In this document: in pieces, positions 32,650 to 40,502 of the stretch
Position numbering within the stretch: the first letter of the stretch is position 1
How the letters are laid out: every line of letters starts with the position of its first letter
From: Microbacterium mangrovi
GTDB taxonomy: Bacteria > Actinomycetota > Actinomycetes > Actinomycetales > Microbacteriaceae
Reading direction: 5' to 3'
NCBI RefSeq assembly: GCF_000802305.1
Contig: NZ_JTDK01000020.1
Span: 1 to 64,000, forward strand
DNA: 64,000 nt
The notes under the pieces: generated by a model
Told to the model about the DNA's origin: nothing
Seen by the model: only the letters and a program-made list of their open reading frames with translations
Databases searched by the model: none
Made by a program: the position numbers and the translations under genes

Positions 32650-32679
32650 TTGACGTACTTGGACGCGGTCCGACATAAT
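32650..32679 (+). promoter_or_regulatory. Strong sigma-70-type promoter of the leader peptide and wHTH gene
   Basis: TTGACG at 32650-32655, 18-nt spacer, CATAAT at 32674-32679. The start codon of the small ORF begins 8 nt after the -10 box. It is the most consensus-like promoter in the window. Confidence 0.7.
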
Positions 32680-32686
32680 CGGGCAC

Positions 32687-32788
32687 ATGACGAACATCGC
32701 ACGCTCTCTGTCCGCCTGGGAGGCGAACGGGGCTGCCGGCATGATGATGCCGGCACGTGCTGTCATGTGTTGTCGAATGTGCCGCTGA
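32687..32788 (+). CDS. Met/Cys-rich 33-residue leader peptide (putative)
   Basis: ATG 32687 to TGA 32786-32788, 33 residues. Six Met (1, 19-21, 27, 31) and three Cys (28, 29, 32); the last eight residues are VMCCRMCR. It starts where transcription should begin after CATAAT, so it would be translated as a leaderless ORF. It has no domain. It lies 159 nt before the winged-helix gene. Leaderless Cys-tract peptides are known to sense cysteine in mycobacteria; a Met/Cys sensing role here is inference. The other contents of this gap (32574-32947) are the repeats, promoter and a small hairpin at 32851-32865. Confidence 0.55.
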   Translation: MTNIARSLSAWEANGAAGMMMPARAVMCCRMCR

Positions 32789-32850
32789 TCCGGTGACCCC
32801 TGCACGGCGCATCCGCAGGTACTCCCTCCTGCCGAGCGCCCCGAGCGTCT

Positions 32851-32865
32851 GACGCGAACCGCGTC
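32851..32865 (+). promoter_or_regulatory. Small hairpin in the wHTH leader
   Basis: GACGCG, loop AAC, CGCGTC: a 6-bp stem between the leader peptide and the regulator gene. No U-run follows. Confidence 0.35.
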
Positions 32866-32947
32866 CGCTCCGCACCAAGGCCCCACCCGGGCCGCCCTGC
32901 TCGATCGAACCCACCGCCTCCGGGTTCCGCACATTCCAGGACCACCC

Positions 32948-33670
32948 ATGTCGAACATCGCCATCATCGAACGACCCACCGCCCGTCCCAATCTGCAGCT
33001 CGTCCCGGACTACGCCGACGAGACCCCCGCCGCTGCGTCCTCGGACGCCGCCCTGCCCACCGGCGCGACGCCGCGCGGCTTCGCCCTCTACGTCGGCTTC
33101 GACGAGGTCAAAGCCGCCGCGTCCGGGGTCTCCCTCGGCCGGATCGTGGAGGAGCTGCGCCGCACGCTCGCGACCATCGCGCCGGATGCCGAGACCTACG
33201 CGACCGTCGCCCTGGCCCCGGCCGGTGCCGGCGGCCGGGACGTCGACGTCGTGCGCCGCGCCCTGCGCGAGCCCGCCGCCGTCGCCCGCACCAACCCCGA
33301 GCCGGAGCCCGAGGAACAGGGCCGCAACGTCACGGGCGTGCTCGTGGACATCTCCCGCAAGCGCGTCATCATCGACGGCGAGCAGGCCGGCCTCACCTAC
33401 AAGGAGTTCGAGCTGCTGCAGTACCTCGTGCTGCGCGAAGGCCGCACCATCGAGCGCACCGAGCTGGTCTCGTCGCTGTGGCGCGGCCAGGACGACGAGG
33501 ACGCCCCCGGCGAGCGCACCATCGACGTGCACGTGCGGCGCCTGCGCGGCAAGCTCGGCGACTTCCAGGAGATCGTGCGCACGGTGCGCGGCGTCGGGTA
33601 CCGGTTCGACCGGCACGCGGACGTCGTCATCCACTACGGCCACGGCACCCCGTCGCCCGACCGCTTCTGA
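32948..33670 (+). CDS. Orphan winged-helix (OmpR/PhoB-type) regulator without receiver
   Basis: 240 residues. C-terminal OmpR/PhoB-type winged helix (~125-222: LTYKEFELLQYLVLREGRTIERTELVSSLW, then DVHVRRLRGKLG and VRGVGYRF). The N-terminal ~120 residues are not a phosphoacceptor receiver: no acidic pocket is visible, and a conserved-looking GFALYVGFDEVKAAASGVSLGRIVEEL segment takes its place. No histidine kinase gene is nearby, so control is probably by the leader or by a ligand. Weak AGGA before the ATG. Confidence 0.85.
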   Translation: MSNIAIIERPTARPNLQLVPDYADETPAAASSDAALPTGATPRGFALYVGFDEVKAAASGVSLGRIVEELRRTLATIAPDAETYATVALAPAGAGGRDVDVVRRALREPAAVARTNPEPEPEEQGRNVTGVLVDISRKRVIIDGEQAGLTYKEFELLQYLVLREGRTIERTELVSSLWRGQDDEDAPGERTIDVHVRRLRGKLGDFQEIVRTVRGVGYRFDRHADVVIHYGHGTPSPDRF

Positions 33671-33701
33671 TCCCGCACCGCTCGATGTCGCAGGTCCGCC
33701 G

Positions 33702-33707
33702 TAGGGT
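33702..33707 (+). promoter_or_regulatory. -10 box of the DNA glycosylase gene (leaderless type)
   Basis: TAGGGT, 6 nt before the GTG at 33714. Confidence 0.45.
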
Positions 33708-33713
33708 GGGCGT

Positions 33714-34667
33714 GTGATTCCGGATGCCGCATCGGCCAGGCGAGGCACGACGCGCGGGCTCGCCGCGCTCGAGGCCGAGTACCGGCCGCGGCACCCCCTC
33801 GATCTGCGGCTGACGCTCGGCATCCAGCGCCACGGGGTGGGCGATCCGACCTTCCAGATCGCCCACGATGTCGTGTGGCGCGCCTCGCGCACGCCGGCGG
33901 GCGTCGCGACGCTGGCGCTGCGGCAGTCCGCCGACGGAGTCGTGCGGGCCGCCGCCTGGGGCGCGGGAGCGGAGTGCGCGCTCGATCGCGTCCCCCGGCT
34001 GTGCGGCGCAGACGACGACGACGCCGGCTTCGACGGGTCCGCGCATCCGGTCGTGGCCTCGTCGCTGCACCGGCATCCGGGTCTGCGGCTCAGCGCGAAC
34101 GACGAGGTCTTCGACTCGCTCGTGGCGGCGATCTTCGAGCAGAAGGTCACCGGGCTGCAGGCGTTCGGCGCGTGGCGGCGCATCCTGACCCGCCACGGCG
34201 AGCGCGCCCCCGGCCCGACGCCCCGCCCGATGTTCGCCCCGCCGACGGTCGCCGGGTGGCGTGCGATCCCGTCCTGGTCGTGGCATCGGGCCGGACTCGA
34301 GCCGCCGCAGTCGCGCACGATCGTCACCGCGGCCGATCGGGCGGCGTCCATCCTGCGGTCCGCGACCGACCCGGTCGCGGCCGACCGGGTGCTGACGGCT
34401 CTCTCCGGCATCGGCGCGTGGACCTCTGCCGAGACCCGCATCCGGGCCTTCGGCGACCCCGACGCGGTGAGCGTCGGCGACTACCACCTGGCGCACGAGG
34501 TCGGCTTCGCGCTCACCGGGCAGCGCACCGACGACGACGGGATGCTCCGGCTCCTCGCGCCGTGGGCGGGTCAGCGTCAGCGCGCCGTGCGACTCATCCG
34601 GCTGAGCGGGGTGCGCGAGGCCCGGCGCGGTCCGCGTCTCGCCCCCGAGAACCACCACGAGCGCTGA
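33714..34667 (+). CDS. AlkA-like DNA-3-methyladenine glycosylase
   Basis: 317 residues of the HhH-GPD superfamily. Hairpin VLTALSGIGAWTSAETRIRAF and the catalytic Asp in VSVGDYHLAHEVG near residue 258; NDEVFDSLVAAIFEQKVTGLQAFGAWRRI is the preceding helix typical of AlkA. It removes alkylated bases during repair. No Fe-S Cys cluster at the C-terminus. Long N-terminal arm as in AlkA. Confidence 0.88.
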   Translation: MIPDAASARRGTTRGLAALEAEYRPRHPLDLRLTLGIQRHGVGDPTFQIAHDVVWRASRTPAGVATLALRQSADGVVRAAAWGAGAECALDRVPRLCGADDDDAGFDGSAHPVVASSLHRHPGLRLSANDEVFDSLVAAIFEQKVTGLQAFGAWRRILTRHGERAPGPTPRPMFAPPTVAGWRAIPSWSWHRAGLEPPQSRTIVTAADRAASILRSATDPVAADRVLTALSGIGAWTSAETRIRAFGDPDAVSVGDYHLAHEVGFALTGQRTDDDGMLRLLAPWAGQRQRAVRLIRLSGVREARRGPRLAPENHHER

Positions 34668-34729
34668 GTGCAGCGCCGAAGACGCCGAGCGTTCACCCGA
34701 GGCCCCTGGTCGATGTCGGAGGTCCGGAG

Positions 34730-34735
34730 CAGACT
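34730..34735 (+). promoter_or_regulatory. -10 box of the PhnB-like gene (leaderless type)
   Basis: CAGACT, 6 nt before the ATG at 34742. Confidence 0.45.
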
Positions 34736-34741
34736 CGGATC

Positions 34742-35149
34742 ATGACGATCCTCAATCCCTATCTCGCCTTCCGCGACAACGCGCGCGAGGCGATGGAGTT
34801 CTACAAGTCTGTGCTCGGCGGCGACCTGCAGGTGATGTCGTTCAGCGACATCCCCGGCATGGCCGAGAACCCGTCCGACAACGACAAGGTCATGCACGCA
34901 CAGCTGACCTCCCCGAACGGCCTCGTGATCATGGGCGCCGACACGCCCGCCTCGATGGAGTACCGGCCGCCGCAGGGCGTGGCGGTGTCGATCAGCGGAG
35001 AAGACGAGGCCGAGCTGCAGGGCTACTGGGACGCCCTCGCCGCCGACGGCACGGTCACGATGCCGTATGACACGCCGCCGTGGGGCGGCAAGTTCGGCAT
35101 GGTCATCGACAAGTTCGGGTTCGCCTGGTACGTCTCTCTGAACGCGTGA
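34742..35149 (+). CDS. VOC-family protein (PhnB-like)
   Basis: 135 residues of the glyoxalase/bleomycin-resistance fold, PhnB-like subgroup: LNPYLAFRDNAREAMEFYKSVLGGDLQVMSF, MHAQLTSPNGLVIMGAD and a C-terminal WGGKFGMVIDKFGFAWYVSL. Function unknown; PhnB-like proteins often lack the full metal site. Confidence 0.85.
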   Translation: MTILNPYLAFRDNAREAMEFYKSVLGGDLQVMSFSDIPGMAENPSDNDKVMHAQLTSPNGLVIMGADTPASMEYRPPQGVAVSISGEDEAELQGYWDALAADGTVTMPYDTPPWGGKFGMVIDKFGFAWYVSLNA

Positions 35150-35174
35150 CCTCCGCGGTGTCCGGCCACGCCGC

Positions 35175-35180
35175 TACGCT
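35175..35180 (+). promoter_or_regulatory. -10 box of the DUF4287 gene (leaderless type)
   Basis: TACGCT, 6 nt before the ATG at 35187. Confidence 0.5.
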
Positions 35181-35186
35181 GGCGGC

Positions 35187-35429
35187 ATGGCCGAACTCCG
35201 TGTGAAGGCGCCCGACCTCAGCATCAAGCAGACCGGGCCCGCGTCCTACTTTCCGAGCATCGAGAAGAACTACGGCAAGCCCATCCAGTACTGGCTGGAA
35301 CTGGCCGCCGAACAGCTCGACACGCACAAGCACGGCGAAGTGGTCACGTGGCTGAAGACCGAGTACGGGCTGGGCCACGGGCATGCGAACGCCATCGTCG
35401 GATATGCGAAGGCGAACCTGACGTCATGA
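35187..35429 (+). CDS. DUF4287 domain protein
   Basis: 80 residues; DUF4287 pattern GPASYFPSIEKNYGKPIQYWLELA and HGEVVTWLKTEYGLGHGHANAIVGY, a predicted small helical protein common in actinobacteria. Function unknown. Its stop overlaps the next ATG (ATGA), so it leads a three-gene operon with the small membrane protein and the NAD-binding protein. Confidence 0.82.
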   Translation: MAELRVKAPDLSIKQTGPASYFPSIEKNYGKPIQYWLELAAEQLDTHKHGEVVTWLKTEYGLGHGHANAIVGYAKANLTS

Positions 35430-35662
35430 CCTCGCCACAGGATCACCAGGGCACCGGCTGGCCCACCGGACGCCGGGGCTGGATCGTCGGCACGGTCGTG
35501 CTGCTCGGGCTGGGCGCGCTCATCGGCGCCGTCCTCGGCAACGTCGGGCTCGGCCTGCTGCTGGGCGTGCTCGTCTCGATCGGCTGGCTGATCGCCTACG
35601 AGTCGTGGCGCGGCAAGACGCCGCACCTTCATGACGATGACGACGACGGGGCACGGCTGTGA
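35426..35662 (+). CDS. Small membrane protein of unknown function
   Basis: 78 residues: charged N-terminus, two hydrophobic segments (GWIVGTVVLLGLGALIGAVLGNVGLGLLLGVLVSIGWLIAY) and an acidic tail with His and five Asp. No family recognised. Coupled on both sides by 4-nt overlaps. Confidence 0.7.
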   Translation: MTSPQDHQGTGWPTGRRGWIVGTVVLLGLGALIGAVLGNVGLGLLLGVLVSIGWLIAYESWRGKTPHLHDDDDDGARL

Positions 35663-36402
35663 CCCTGCGCATCGCCGTCGCCGGCGGCACCGGGCAGGCC
35701 GGTTCGGAGGCGGTCCGGGCGGCCCGCGAACGCGGACACGACGTGGTCGTCCTCGCCCGGGCCACCGGCGTCGACCTCGTTGCAGGAACCGGAGCGCGGG
35801 AGGCCCTCGACGGCGTCGACGTGGTGATCGATGCGTCCGGCTCGGGTCCCGGCGACGACCCCACGGAGTTCCATGAGGCCGTGACGAAGACCCTCGTCAG
35901 CGTCGGGGCCGCGGTCGGCGTCCGTCACCTGGTCGTCCTCTCGATCGTCGGCTGCGACCGTGCTGCGACGTACCCCCTCTACGCCGGCAAGCTGGCCCAG
36001 GAGCGGGAGACCGAAGCGGGAGGCATCCCGTTCACGATCGCCCGTACCACGCAGTTCCACGAGTTCGCGAAGCTCATGTGGCGGGTCGGCAAGCGGGGCC
36101 CGCTGCACTTCGCCCCGCAGATGCGCTCGCAGCCGGTCGCCGTCCGCGAGGTCGGCGAGCACCTCGTGGATCTCGCCGAGGGCGCACCGCACGGGCACGC
36201 GCCCGAGTTCGCCGGTCCGCGTGAGGAGTCGGTGCTGGAGATGACCCGCGCCTACGCCCGGGCCATCGGCGGCGGCCCGGTGATCCCGATCCGGATGGGC
36301 GGCGACTTCGGCCGTGCCCAGCGCGACGGGTCCCTGCTTCCGGGCCCGCACGCCAAGCACGGCCGCCAGACGTATGCGGAGTGGATCAGCGCTCTGAGCT
36401 GA
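35659..36402 (+). CDS. NAD(P)-binding atypical SDR (NmrA-like)
   Basis: 247 residues. N-terminal VAGGTGQAGSEAVRAARERGHDVVVLAR is an NmrA/atypical-SDR Rossmann motif; LVVLSIVGCD and YAGKLAQERETEAGGIPFTIARTTQFHEF follow the YxxxK/late pattern. Similar to NAD(P)H-sensing or epimerase-like proteins. GTG start inside the preceding stop (35659). Confidence 0.82.
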   Translation: MTLRIAVAGGTGQAGSEAVRAARERGHDVVVLARATGVDLVAGTGAREALDGVDVVIDASGSGPGDDPTEFHEAVTKTLVSVGAAVGVRHLVVLSIVGCDRAATYPLYAGKLAQERETEAGGIPFTIARTTQFHEFAKLMWRVGKRGPLHFAPQMRSQPVAVREVGEHLVDLAEGAPHGHAPEFAGPREESVLEMTRAYARAIGGGPVIPIRMGGDFGRAQRDGSLLPGPHAKHGRQTYAEWISALS

Positions 36403-36422
36403 ACGTTCTGAGCTGACCGCGC

Positions 36423-38501
36423 TCAGCCGAGTCGTTTCGGCTTCTGCCACTCCTCGCCGAGCACGTGCTGGGCGAGGAACGCGAACACCGTCTCGTACCA
36501 GACGACGGCGTGCTGGGGCTTGAGCACCCAGTGGTTCTCGTCGGGGAAGTACAGGAACCGGTGCGGCATCGAGCCGTCCTCCGCCGCGAACTGCGCATTC
36601 AGCTCGGACCACAGCCGCAGACCCTCCCCCACGGGCACCCGGTAGTCGCGATCGCCGTGCACCACCAGCATCGGGCTCGTGATGTTCGCGAGGTGCCGGT
36701 GGGGCGAGTGCTCCGCCATCGCCTCGGGGGTGAAGATCGACTGCCAGTACGGGGTGAAGTCCGTCGTCGGGCCGAACTGGTCCAGCGCCCAGAGACTGGC
36801 GTGAGTGACGATCGCCCGGAAGCGGTCGGTGTGCCCGGCCACCCAGTTGGCCATGTAGCCGCCGAACGAGCCGCCCATGGCGGCCGTGCGGGTCTCGTCG
36901 ATGTCGTCGCGGGCGACGACGGCATCCGTGATCGACATCAGGTCCGTGTACGGCGCCGCGCCCCACGCGTTCCAGCCGCGTGCGATGAAGTCCAGGCCAT
37001 AGCCGGTCGACAGCGCGGGGTCCGGCAGCAGCACGGCGTAGCCGCGCGCGACCGCGAGCTGCGGGTTCCAGCGCCAGCTCCACGCGTTCCAGCTGTTCAG
37101 GGGTCCGCCGTGGATCCAGAGCAGCAGCGGCGCCGGAGCATCCGCCGCGGCATCCTGCGGCAGCAGCAGCCAGCCCCGGACGCGCGCCCCGTCGGCCGCG
37201 GTCGTCTCGACATCCGTCATCCGCGCGGGGACCTCCGGGATCGGAGCGGGCGTGGCGAGTTCGATCACCGTGCCGTTCCGGTCGATGCGCACCGGATGCA
37301 GGGGCGTCATCCACGACGCGCGCAGCGCGACCAGCTCGCCCGACGTGCGGTCGACACGCACGTTCGAGTACGTGAAGTCGTCGGCGGTGAGCTGCTGCAC
37401 CCCGCTGTCGTCCAGCGGGATGCGGAACACCGGCCCGCGGCCGTCCTGGTCGGCGGTGACGATGAGCGCGGTGTCGTCGAGATCGAAGGCGACGGAGCTC
37501 GGCCAGCGATCCCAGTCCGCCGCGATCCGGTGCGGATCGGACCCGTCGATGCCGGCGACCCAGAGTTCCTGCTGAGAGGGCGCCGCGGCGTTCTGCAGCG
37601 CGGCGCGCACGAACGCGATCGTCCGGCCGTCGTTGCTGACCACCGGCATCTCGGCATCCGCCGCGGGATCGTCGAAGACCGGGGTGTGCCGGCCGGAGGC
37701 CACGTCGATCGCGACGATGCGCAGGCGCACGTCGGCGCCGCGCGGCACCTTCAGGGCGGCGACCACCGTCGCGCCGTCCGGGCTGATCGCCACGCCCTCG
37801 GTGTCGGCCGAGCGCCCCGGGCGCGGTGTCAGGTCGACCGGCCGCGGCAGGTGCGCGGGGTACGGCTTGGCGGCATCCTCGTCGTCGTCCTTCTCGGCGT
37901 CCGGCGCTGCGGGCGAGCCGACGGGATCGGCGAGTCCGCGGACGTCGAGGGCGAGCAGGTGCGGTTCGTCGGGCCCGAGGTCGTGGTCCCAGTACCGGAT
38001 CGGGTAGCCGTCGTGGAGGATCGCCGCGACCTTGTGCTTCGTGCGGTCCGCGCGCAGCCGGGCGTCTTCTTCGAGGGTGCAGGCGCTCGGCAGCAGGCCG
38101 GCGGCGATCACGAGCCGGTCGGATGCCGCCGCGGCGACCGCTCCCGAGATGCCGCCCGCGAGCGCGGTGACCCGGCGCGCCTCGCCGCCGTCGGCGGGAA
38201 GCTGCCACAGCTGGGCTGGGTCGTTCTCGCCGGCTTCGCCGTCGGGGCGCGCCGAGACGAAGAGCACGTCGCCGGATGCCGTGAAAGACGCGGCCGACTC
38301 GCCCTTGGCGGAACGCGTGAGGCGCACCGCGCCCGGTGATCCGTCGGCGGCGATGCGCCACAGTGCACGGTCGTACCCGGTCTTCTTCGCGTTGAGCGTC
38401 GCGACGGTCAGCACCGCGTGCCGTCCGTCCGGAGAGAGCGCCAGCGCTTCGACGCGCGGCAGGGCGATGTAGTCATCCAGGGAGTCGAACGCAGTCGTCA
38501 C
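36423..38501 (-). CDS. S9-family prolyl oligopeptidase-like peptidase
   Basis: 692 residues. N-terminal beta-propeller (many SPDG/TRSAKGESAASFT repeats) and C-terminal alpha/beta hydrolase: nucleophile Ser in GGSFGGYMANW, Asp in VVHGDRDYRVP and His in DENHWVLKP. No signal peptide, so cytoplasmic acyl-aminoacyl or dipeptidyl peptidase. GTG 38501, 6 nt after TAGCGT. Confidence 0.9.
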   Translation of the reverse strand: MTTAFDSLDDYIALPRVEALALSPDGRHAVLTVATLNAKKTGYDRALWRIAADGSPGAVRLTRSAKGESAASFTASGDVLFVSARPDGEAGENDPAQLWQLPADGGEARRVTALAGGISGAVAAAASDRLVIAAGLLPSACTLEEDARLRADRTKHKVAAILHDGYPIRYWDHDLGPDEPHLLALDVRGLADPVGSPAAPDAEKDDDEDAAKPYPAHLPRPVDLTPRPGRSADTEGVAISPDGATVVAALKVPRGADVRLRIVAIDVASGRHTPVFDDPAADAEMPVVSNDGRTIAFVRAALQNAAAPSQQELWVAGIDGSDPHRIAADWDRWPSSVAFDLDDTALIVTADQDGRGPVFRIPLDDSGVQQLTADDFTYSNVRVDRTSGELVALRASWMTPLHPVRIDRNGTVIELATPAPIPEVPARMTDVETTAADGARVRGWLLLPQDAAADAPAPLLLWIHGGPLNSWNAWSWRWNPQLAVARGYAVLLPDPALSTGYGLDFIARGWNAWGAAPYTDLMSITDAVVARDDIDETRTAAMGGSFGGYMANWVAGHTDRFRAIVTHASLWALDQFGPTTDFTPYWQSIFTPEAMAEHSPHRHLANITSPMLVVHGDRDYRVPVGEGLRLWSELNAQFAAEDGSMPHRFLYFPDENHWVLKPQHAVVWYETVFAFLAQHVLGEEWQKPKRLG

Positions 38502-38507
38502 CCTGAC

Positions 38508-38513
38508 ACGCTA
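38508..38513 (-). promoter_or_regulatory. -10 box of the S9 peptidase gene (leaderless type)
   Basis: TAGCGT on the minus strand, 6 nt before the GTG at 38501. Confidence 0.5.
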
Positions 38514-38545
38514 CGCCTCGAGCCGCCGATGTCGGGGGCACCGGG

Positions 38546-38551
38546 CAGACT
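38546..38551 (+). promoter_or_regulatory. -10 box of the second VOC gene (leaderless type)
   Basis: CAGACT, 7 nt before the ATG at 38559. Confidence 0.45.
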
Positions 38552-38558
38552 GTCGGAC

Positions 38559-38966
38559 ATGGCACTTGTCGATCACCTCGGGATGACCGTCGATGACCTG
38601 ACACGCGCGAAGGAGCAGTTCGATCCGGTGCTCACCGCGCTCGGCTACCGCATCGGGTCCGACGATCCGGCCGGGATCGCCTGGCAGAACGGCACCGAGA
38701 CCGAGCTGATCCTGCTGCCCGCCCGAGAGGAGGGAACAGGCCCGCACGTTCACGGGCGCGTGGGGTGGCAGCATCTCGCCTTCGACGTCCCCTCACCTGA
38801 CGAGGTCGATCGGCTGCACGCGATCGCGGTCGACGCCGGCTGGACGGTGGTGCGCGCGCCCAAGCTCTACCCGCGCTTCAATGACCGCTACTACGCGTCG
38901 TTCGTGGAGGACGACAACGGGATCCGCATCGAGTTCATGTTCAACCCGCCGCGCGACGCCTGTTGA
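38559..38966 (+). CDS. VOC-family (glyoxalase-like) protein
   Basis: 135 residues: LVDHLGMTVDDLTRAKEQFDPVLTALGY, HVHGRVGWQHLAFDVPSPDEVDRLHAIAVDAG, and YYASFVEDDNGIRIEFMF with the C-terminal metal-ligand Glu. The His of DHLGM, the His of QHLAF and that Glu could form a metal site, so a lyase or dioxygenase activity is possible. Its 3' end overlaps the -35 box of the rtcB leader. Confidence 0.85.
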   Translation: MALVDHLGMTVDDLTRAKEQFDPVLTALGYRIGSDDPAGIAWQNGTETELILLPAREEGTGPHVHGRVGWQHLAFDVPSPDEVDRLHAIAVDAGWTVVRAPKLYPRFNDRYYASFVEDDNGIRIEFMFNPPRDAC

Positions 38967-38991
38967 CGACGTCGGTATCCTTCAGTATCGT
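38963..38991 (+). promoter_or_regulatory. Promoter of the rtcB leader transcript
   Basis: TTGACG at 38963-38968, 17-nt spacer, TATCGT at 38986-38991. The predicted start (~38998) falls on the first base of the hairpin below. Confidence 0.6.
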
Positions 38992-38997
38992 TGCAAG

Positions 38998-39017
38998 GCT
39001 GTGCCGACCGGCACAGC
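38998..39017 (+). promoter_or_regulatory. 5'-terminal hairpin of the rtcB leader
   Basis: GCTGTGCC, loop GACC, GGCACAGC: an 8-bp perfect stem at the predicted transcript 5' end. Confidence 0.6.
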
Positions 39018-39046
39018 AGGACGAGAACGCCGAGAGGACGACGCGG

Positions 39047-39136
39047 ATGCCATTGCGCACACTCCGTTTCGATGAGGTGCTGGGTCAGAATCCCGGCGAC
39101 CTCCTCAAGTCGCACCCTCCGGTGACCGTGGTCTAG
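39047..39136 (+). CDS. 29-residue upstream ORF in the rtcB leader (putative)
   Basis: ATG 39047 to TAG 39134-39136, 29 residues, sequence starting MPLRTLRFDEVLG and ending PPVTVV. No domain recognised; no run of one amino acid. GAGAGG lies 9 nt before the ATG. A small hairpin (AGAGA...TCTCT, 39135-39151) overlaps the stop and a larger one follows. Whether it is a leader peptide or a small protein is unknown. The remainder of the 38967-39277 gap is this leader. Confidence 0.45.
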   Translation: MPLRTLRFDEVLGQNPGDLLKSHPPVTVV

Positions 39137-39152
39137 AGACATCCGATCTCTC

Positions 39153-39181
39153 GCGCCCCGCACCGCACAGGTCCGGGGCGC
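39153..39181 (+). terminator. Terminator-like hairpin inside the rtcB leader
   Basis: GCGCCCCG at 39153-39160 and CGGGGCGC at 39174-39181 pair perfectly (8 bp) around a 13-nt loop, followed by TTCCTTCT. It lies 16 nt after the small ORF and 96 nt before rtcB, as an attenuator would. Confidence 0.55.
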
Positions 39182-39277
39182 TTCCTTCTCCGCGCGCAGA
39201 GGCGGAAGAGCGCCGGCCCCGTGGGCCGCCCTCCCCGCATGCTCCGCGCGAGCGTGCTGCAACGCAAGGAAAGGAAC

Positions 39278-40447
39278 ATGGAGAAACTCTCCGCACGGCT
39301 GCTGTCGTGGGCGAGCCTGATCGACGAGAAGACCCTCGCGCAGGCCCGCACCGCGGCGCGCATGCCGTTCATCCACCCGCATCTGGCGCTCATGCCCGAC
39401 GCCCACCTCGGCAAGGGCGTGACCGTGGGGTCGGTCATCCCGACCCTCGGCGCGATCATCCCGGCCGCCGTCGGCGTGGACATCGGATGCGGCATGATCG
39501 CCGTCCGCACCCAGTTCGAGAAGTCGCAGCTCACCGGCCGTGACCTCGCCCCGCTGAGCGAGGCCATCGAGCGTGCCGTCCCGCTGTCGGCGGGGCACGC
39601 CAACCGCAAGGTGGTCGCCACCGCCGAGCCGCGGATCGCGGAGCTCGAGGAGCGGGCGGAGAAGGCCGGGTTCGACCCGGCCGGCTACGCCGGGAACTGG
39701 CGTCTGCAGCTGGGTTCGCTCGGTTCGGGCAACCACTTCATCGAGGTGTCGCACGACGACCTCGACCGGGTGTGGCTGTTCCTGCACTCGGGGTCCCGGG
39801 GCATCGGCAACAAGATCGCCACGCACCACATCGGGGTCGCACGACGGCTCGCGAAGCAGTGGTGGATCGACCTGCCCGACCCCGACCTGGCCTACCTCGT
39901 CGAGGGCACGGCGGAGTTCACCCGGTATATCCGGGAGCTTCGCTGGGCGCAGCACTTCGCCCTGCTCAACAGGGAGGAGATGATGGATCGGGTGGTGCGG
40001 CAGGTGTCCGAGTTCCTCGGCGAGCCGGTGGCCGAGCAGGAGCGCATCAACTGCCACCACAACTTCACCGAGCACGAGAAGCACTTCGGCAAGGAGGTGT
40101 GGGTCTCGCGCAAGGGTGCGATCCAGGCCGACCTCGGTCGTCCGGGTCTCATTCCGGGGTCGATGGGCACCGCGTCGTACGTGGTCGAGGGGCTCGGGAA
40201 CCCGCTGTCGCTGAACTCGTCGCCGCACGGCGCGGGCCGGGAGTACTCCCGGTCGGCGGCACGGCGCACCTTCTCGCACGAGCAGCTGAGGGAGGCGATG
40301 ACGGGCATCGAGTTCCGTGACACGGACGCCTTCATCGACGAGATCCCGCAGGCGTACAAGCCGATCGACACGGTCATGGCGGACGCCGCCGACCTGGTGA
40401 CGATCCGGCACACGCTGCGCCAGCTCGTCAACGTGAAGGGCGACTGA
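39278..40447 (+). CDS. rtcB: RtcB-family RNA ligase
   Basis: 389 residues. Joins RNA 3'-phosphate or 2',3'-cyclic phosphate ends to 5'-OH ends using GTP and Mn2+. Marks: MPDAHLGKGVTVGSV, GVDIGCGM (metal Cys), LGSLGSGNHFIE, HSGSRGIG, the CHHNF metal His pair, and SPHGAGREYSR with the guanylylated His in HGAGR. Actinobacterial short form. No archease gene beside it. AAGGAAAGG lies 4 nt before the ATG, which fixes the start. Confidence 0.93.
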   Translation: MEKLSARLLSWASLIDEKTLAQARTAARMPFIHPHLALMPDAHLGKGVTVGSVIPTLGAIIPAAVGVDIGCGMIAVRTQFEKSQLTGRDLAPLSEAIERAVPLSAGHANRKVVATAEPRIAELEERAEKAGFDPAGYAGNWRLQLGSLGSGNHFIEVSHDDLDRVWLFLHSGSRGIGNKIATHHIGVARRLAKQWWIDLPDPDLAYLVEGTAEFTRYIRELRWAQHFALLNREEMMDRVVRQVSEFLGEPVAEQERINCHHNFTEHEKHFGKEVWVSRKGAIQADLGRPGLIPGSMGTASYVVEGLGNPLSLNSSPHGAGREYSRSAARRTFSHEQLREAMTGIEFRDTDAFIDEIPQAYKPIDTVMADAADLVTIRHTLRQLVNVKGD

Positions 40448-40454
40448 ACGATAC

Positions 40455-40487
40455 GATCTGCGGCCCGACCCCGTCGGGCCGCAGATC
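40455..40487 (+). terminator. Terminator hairpin of rtcB
   Basis: GATCTGCGGCCCGA at 40455-40468 pairs perfectly with 40474-40487 (14 bp, 15 with the closing C-G), loop ~3-5 nt of C. 8 nt after the rtcB stop. Confidence 0.75.
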
Positions 40488-40502
40488 CGGCCCCGGCACG
40501 GA

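Noticed and set aside
32763..32945. 60-residue minus-strand ORF in the wHTH leader gap
   Set aside because: No start signal, no conserved look, and it is antisense to the leader transcript.
39105..39296. 63-residue minus-strand ORF in the rtcB leader
   Set aside because: Low-complexity Arg/Gly/Ser composition and antisense to the hairpin region.
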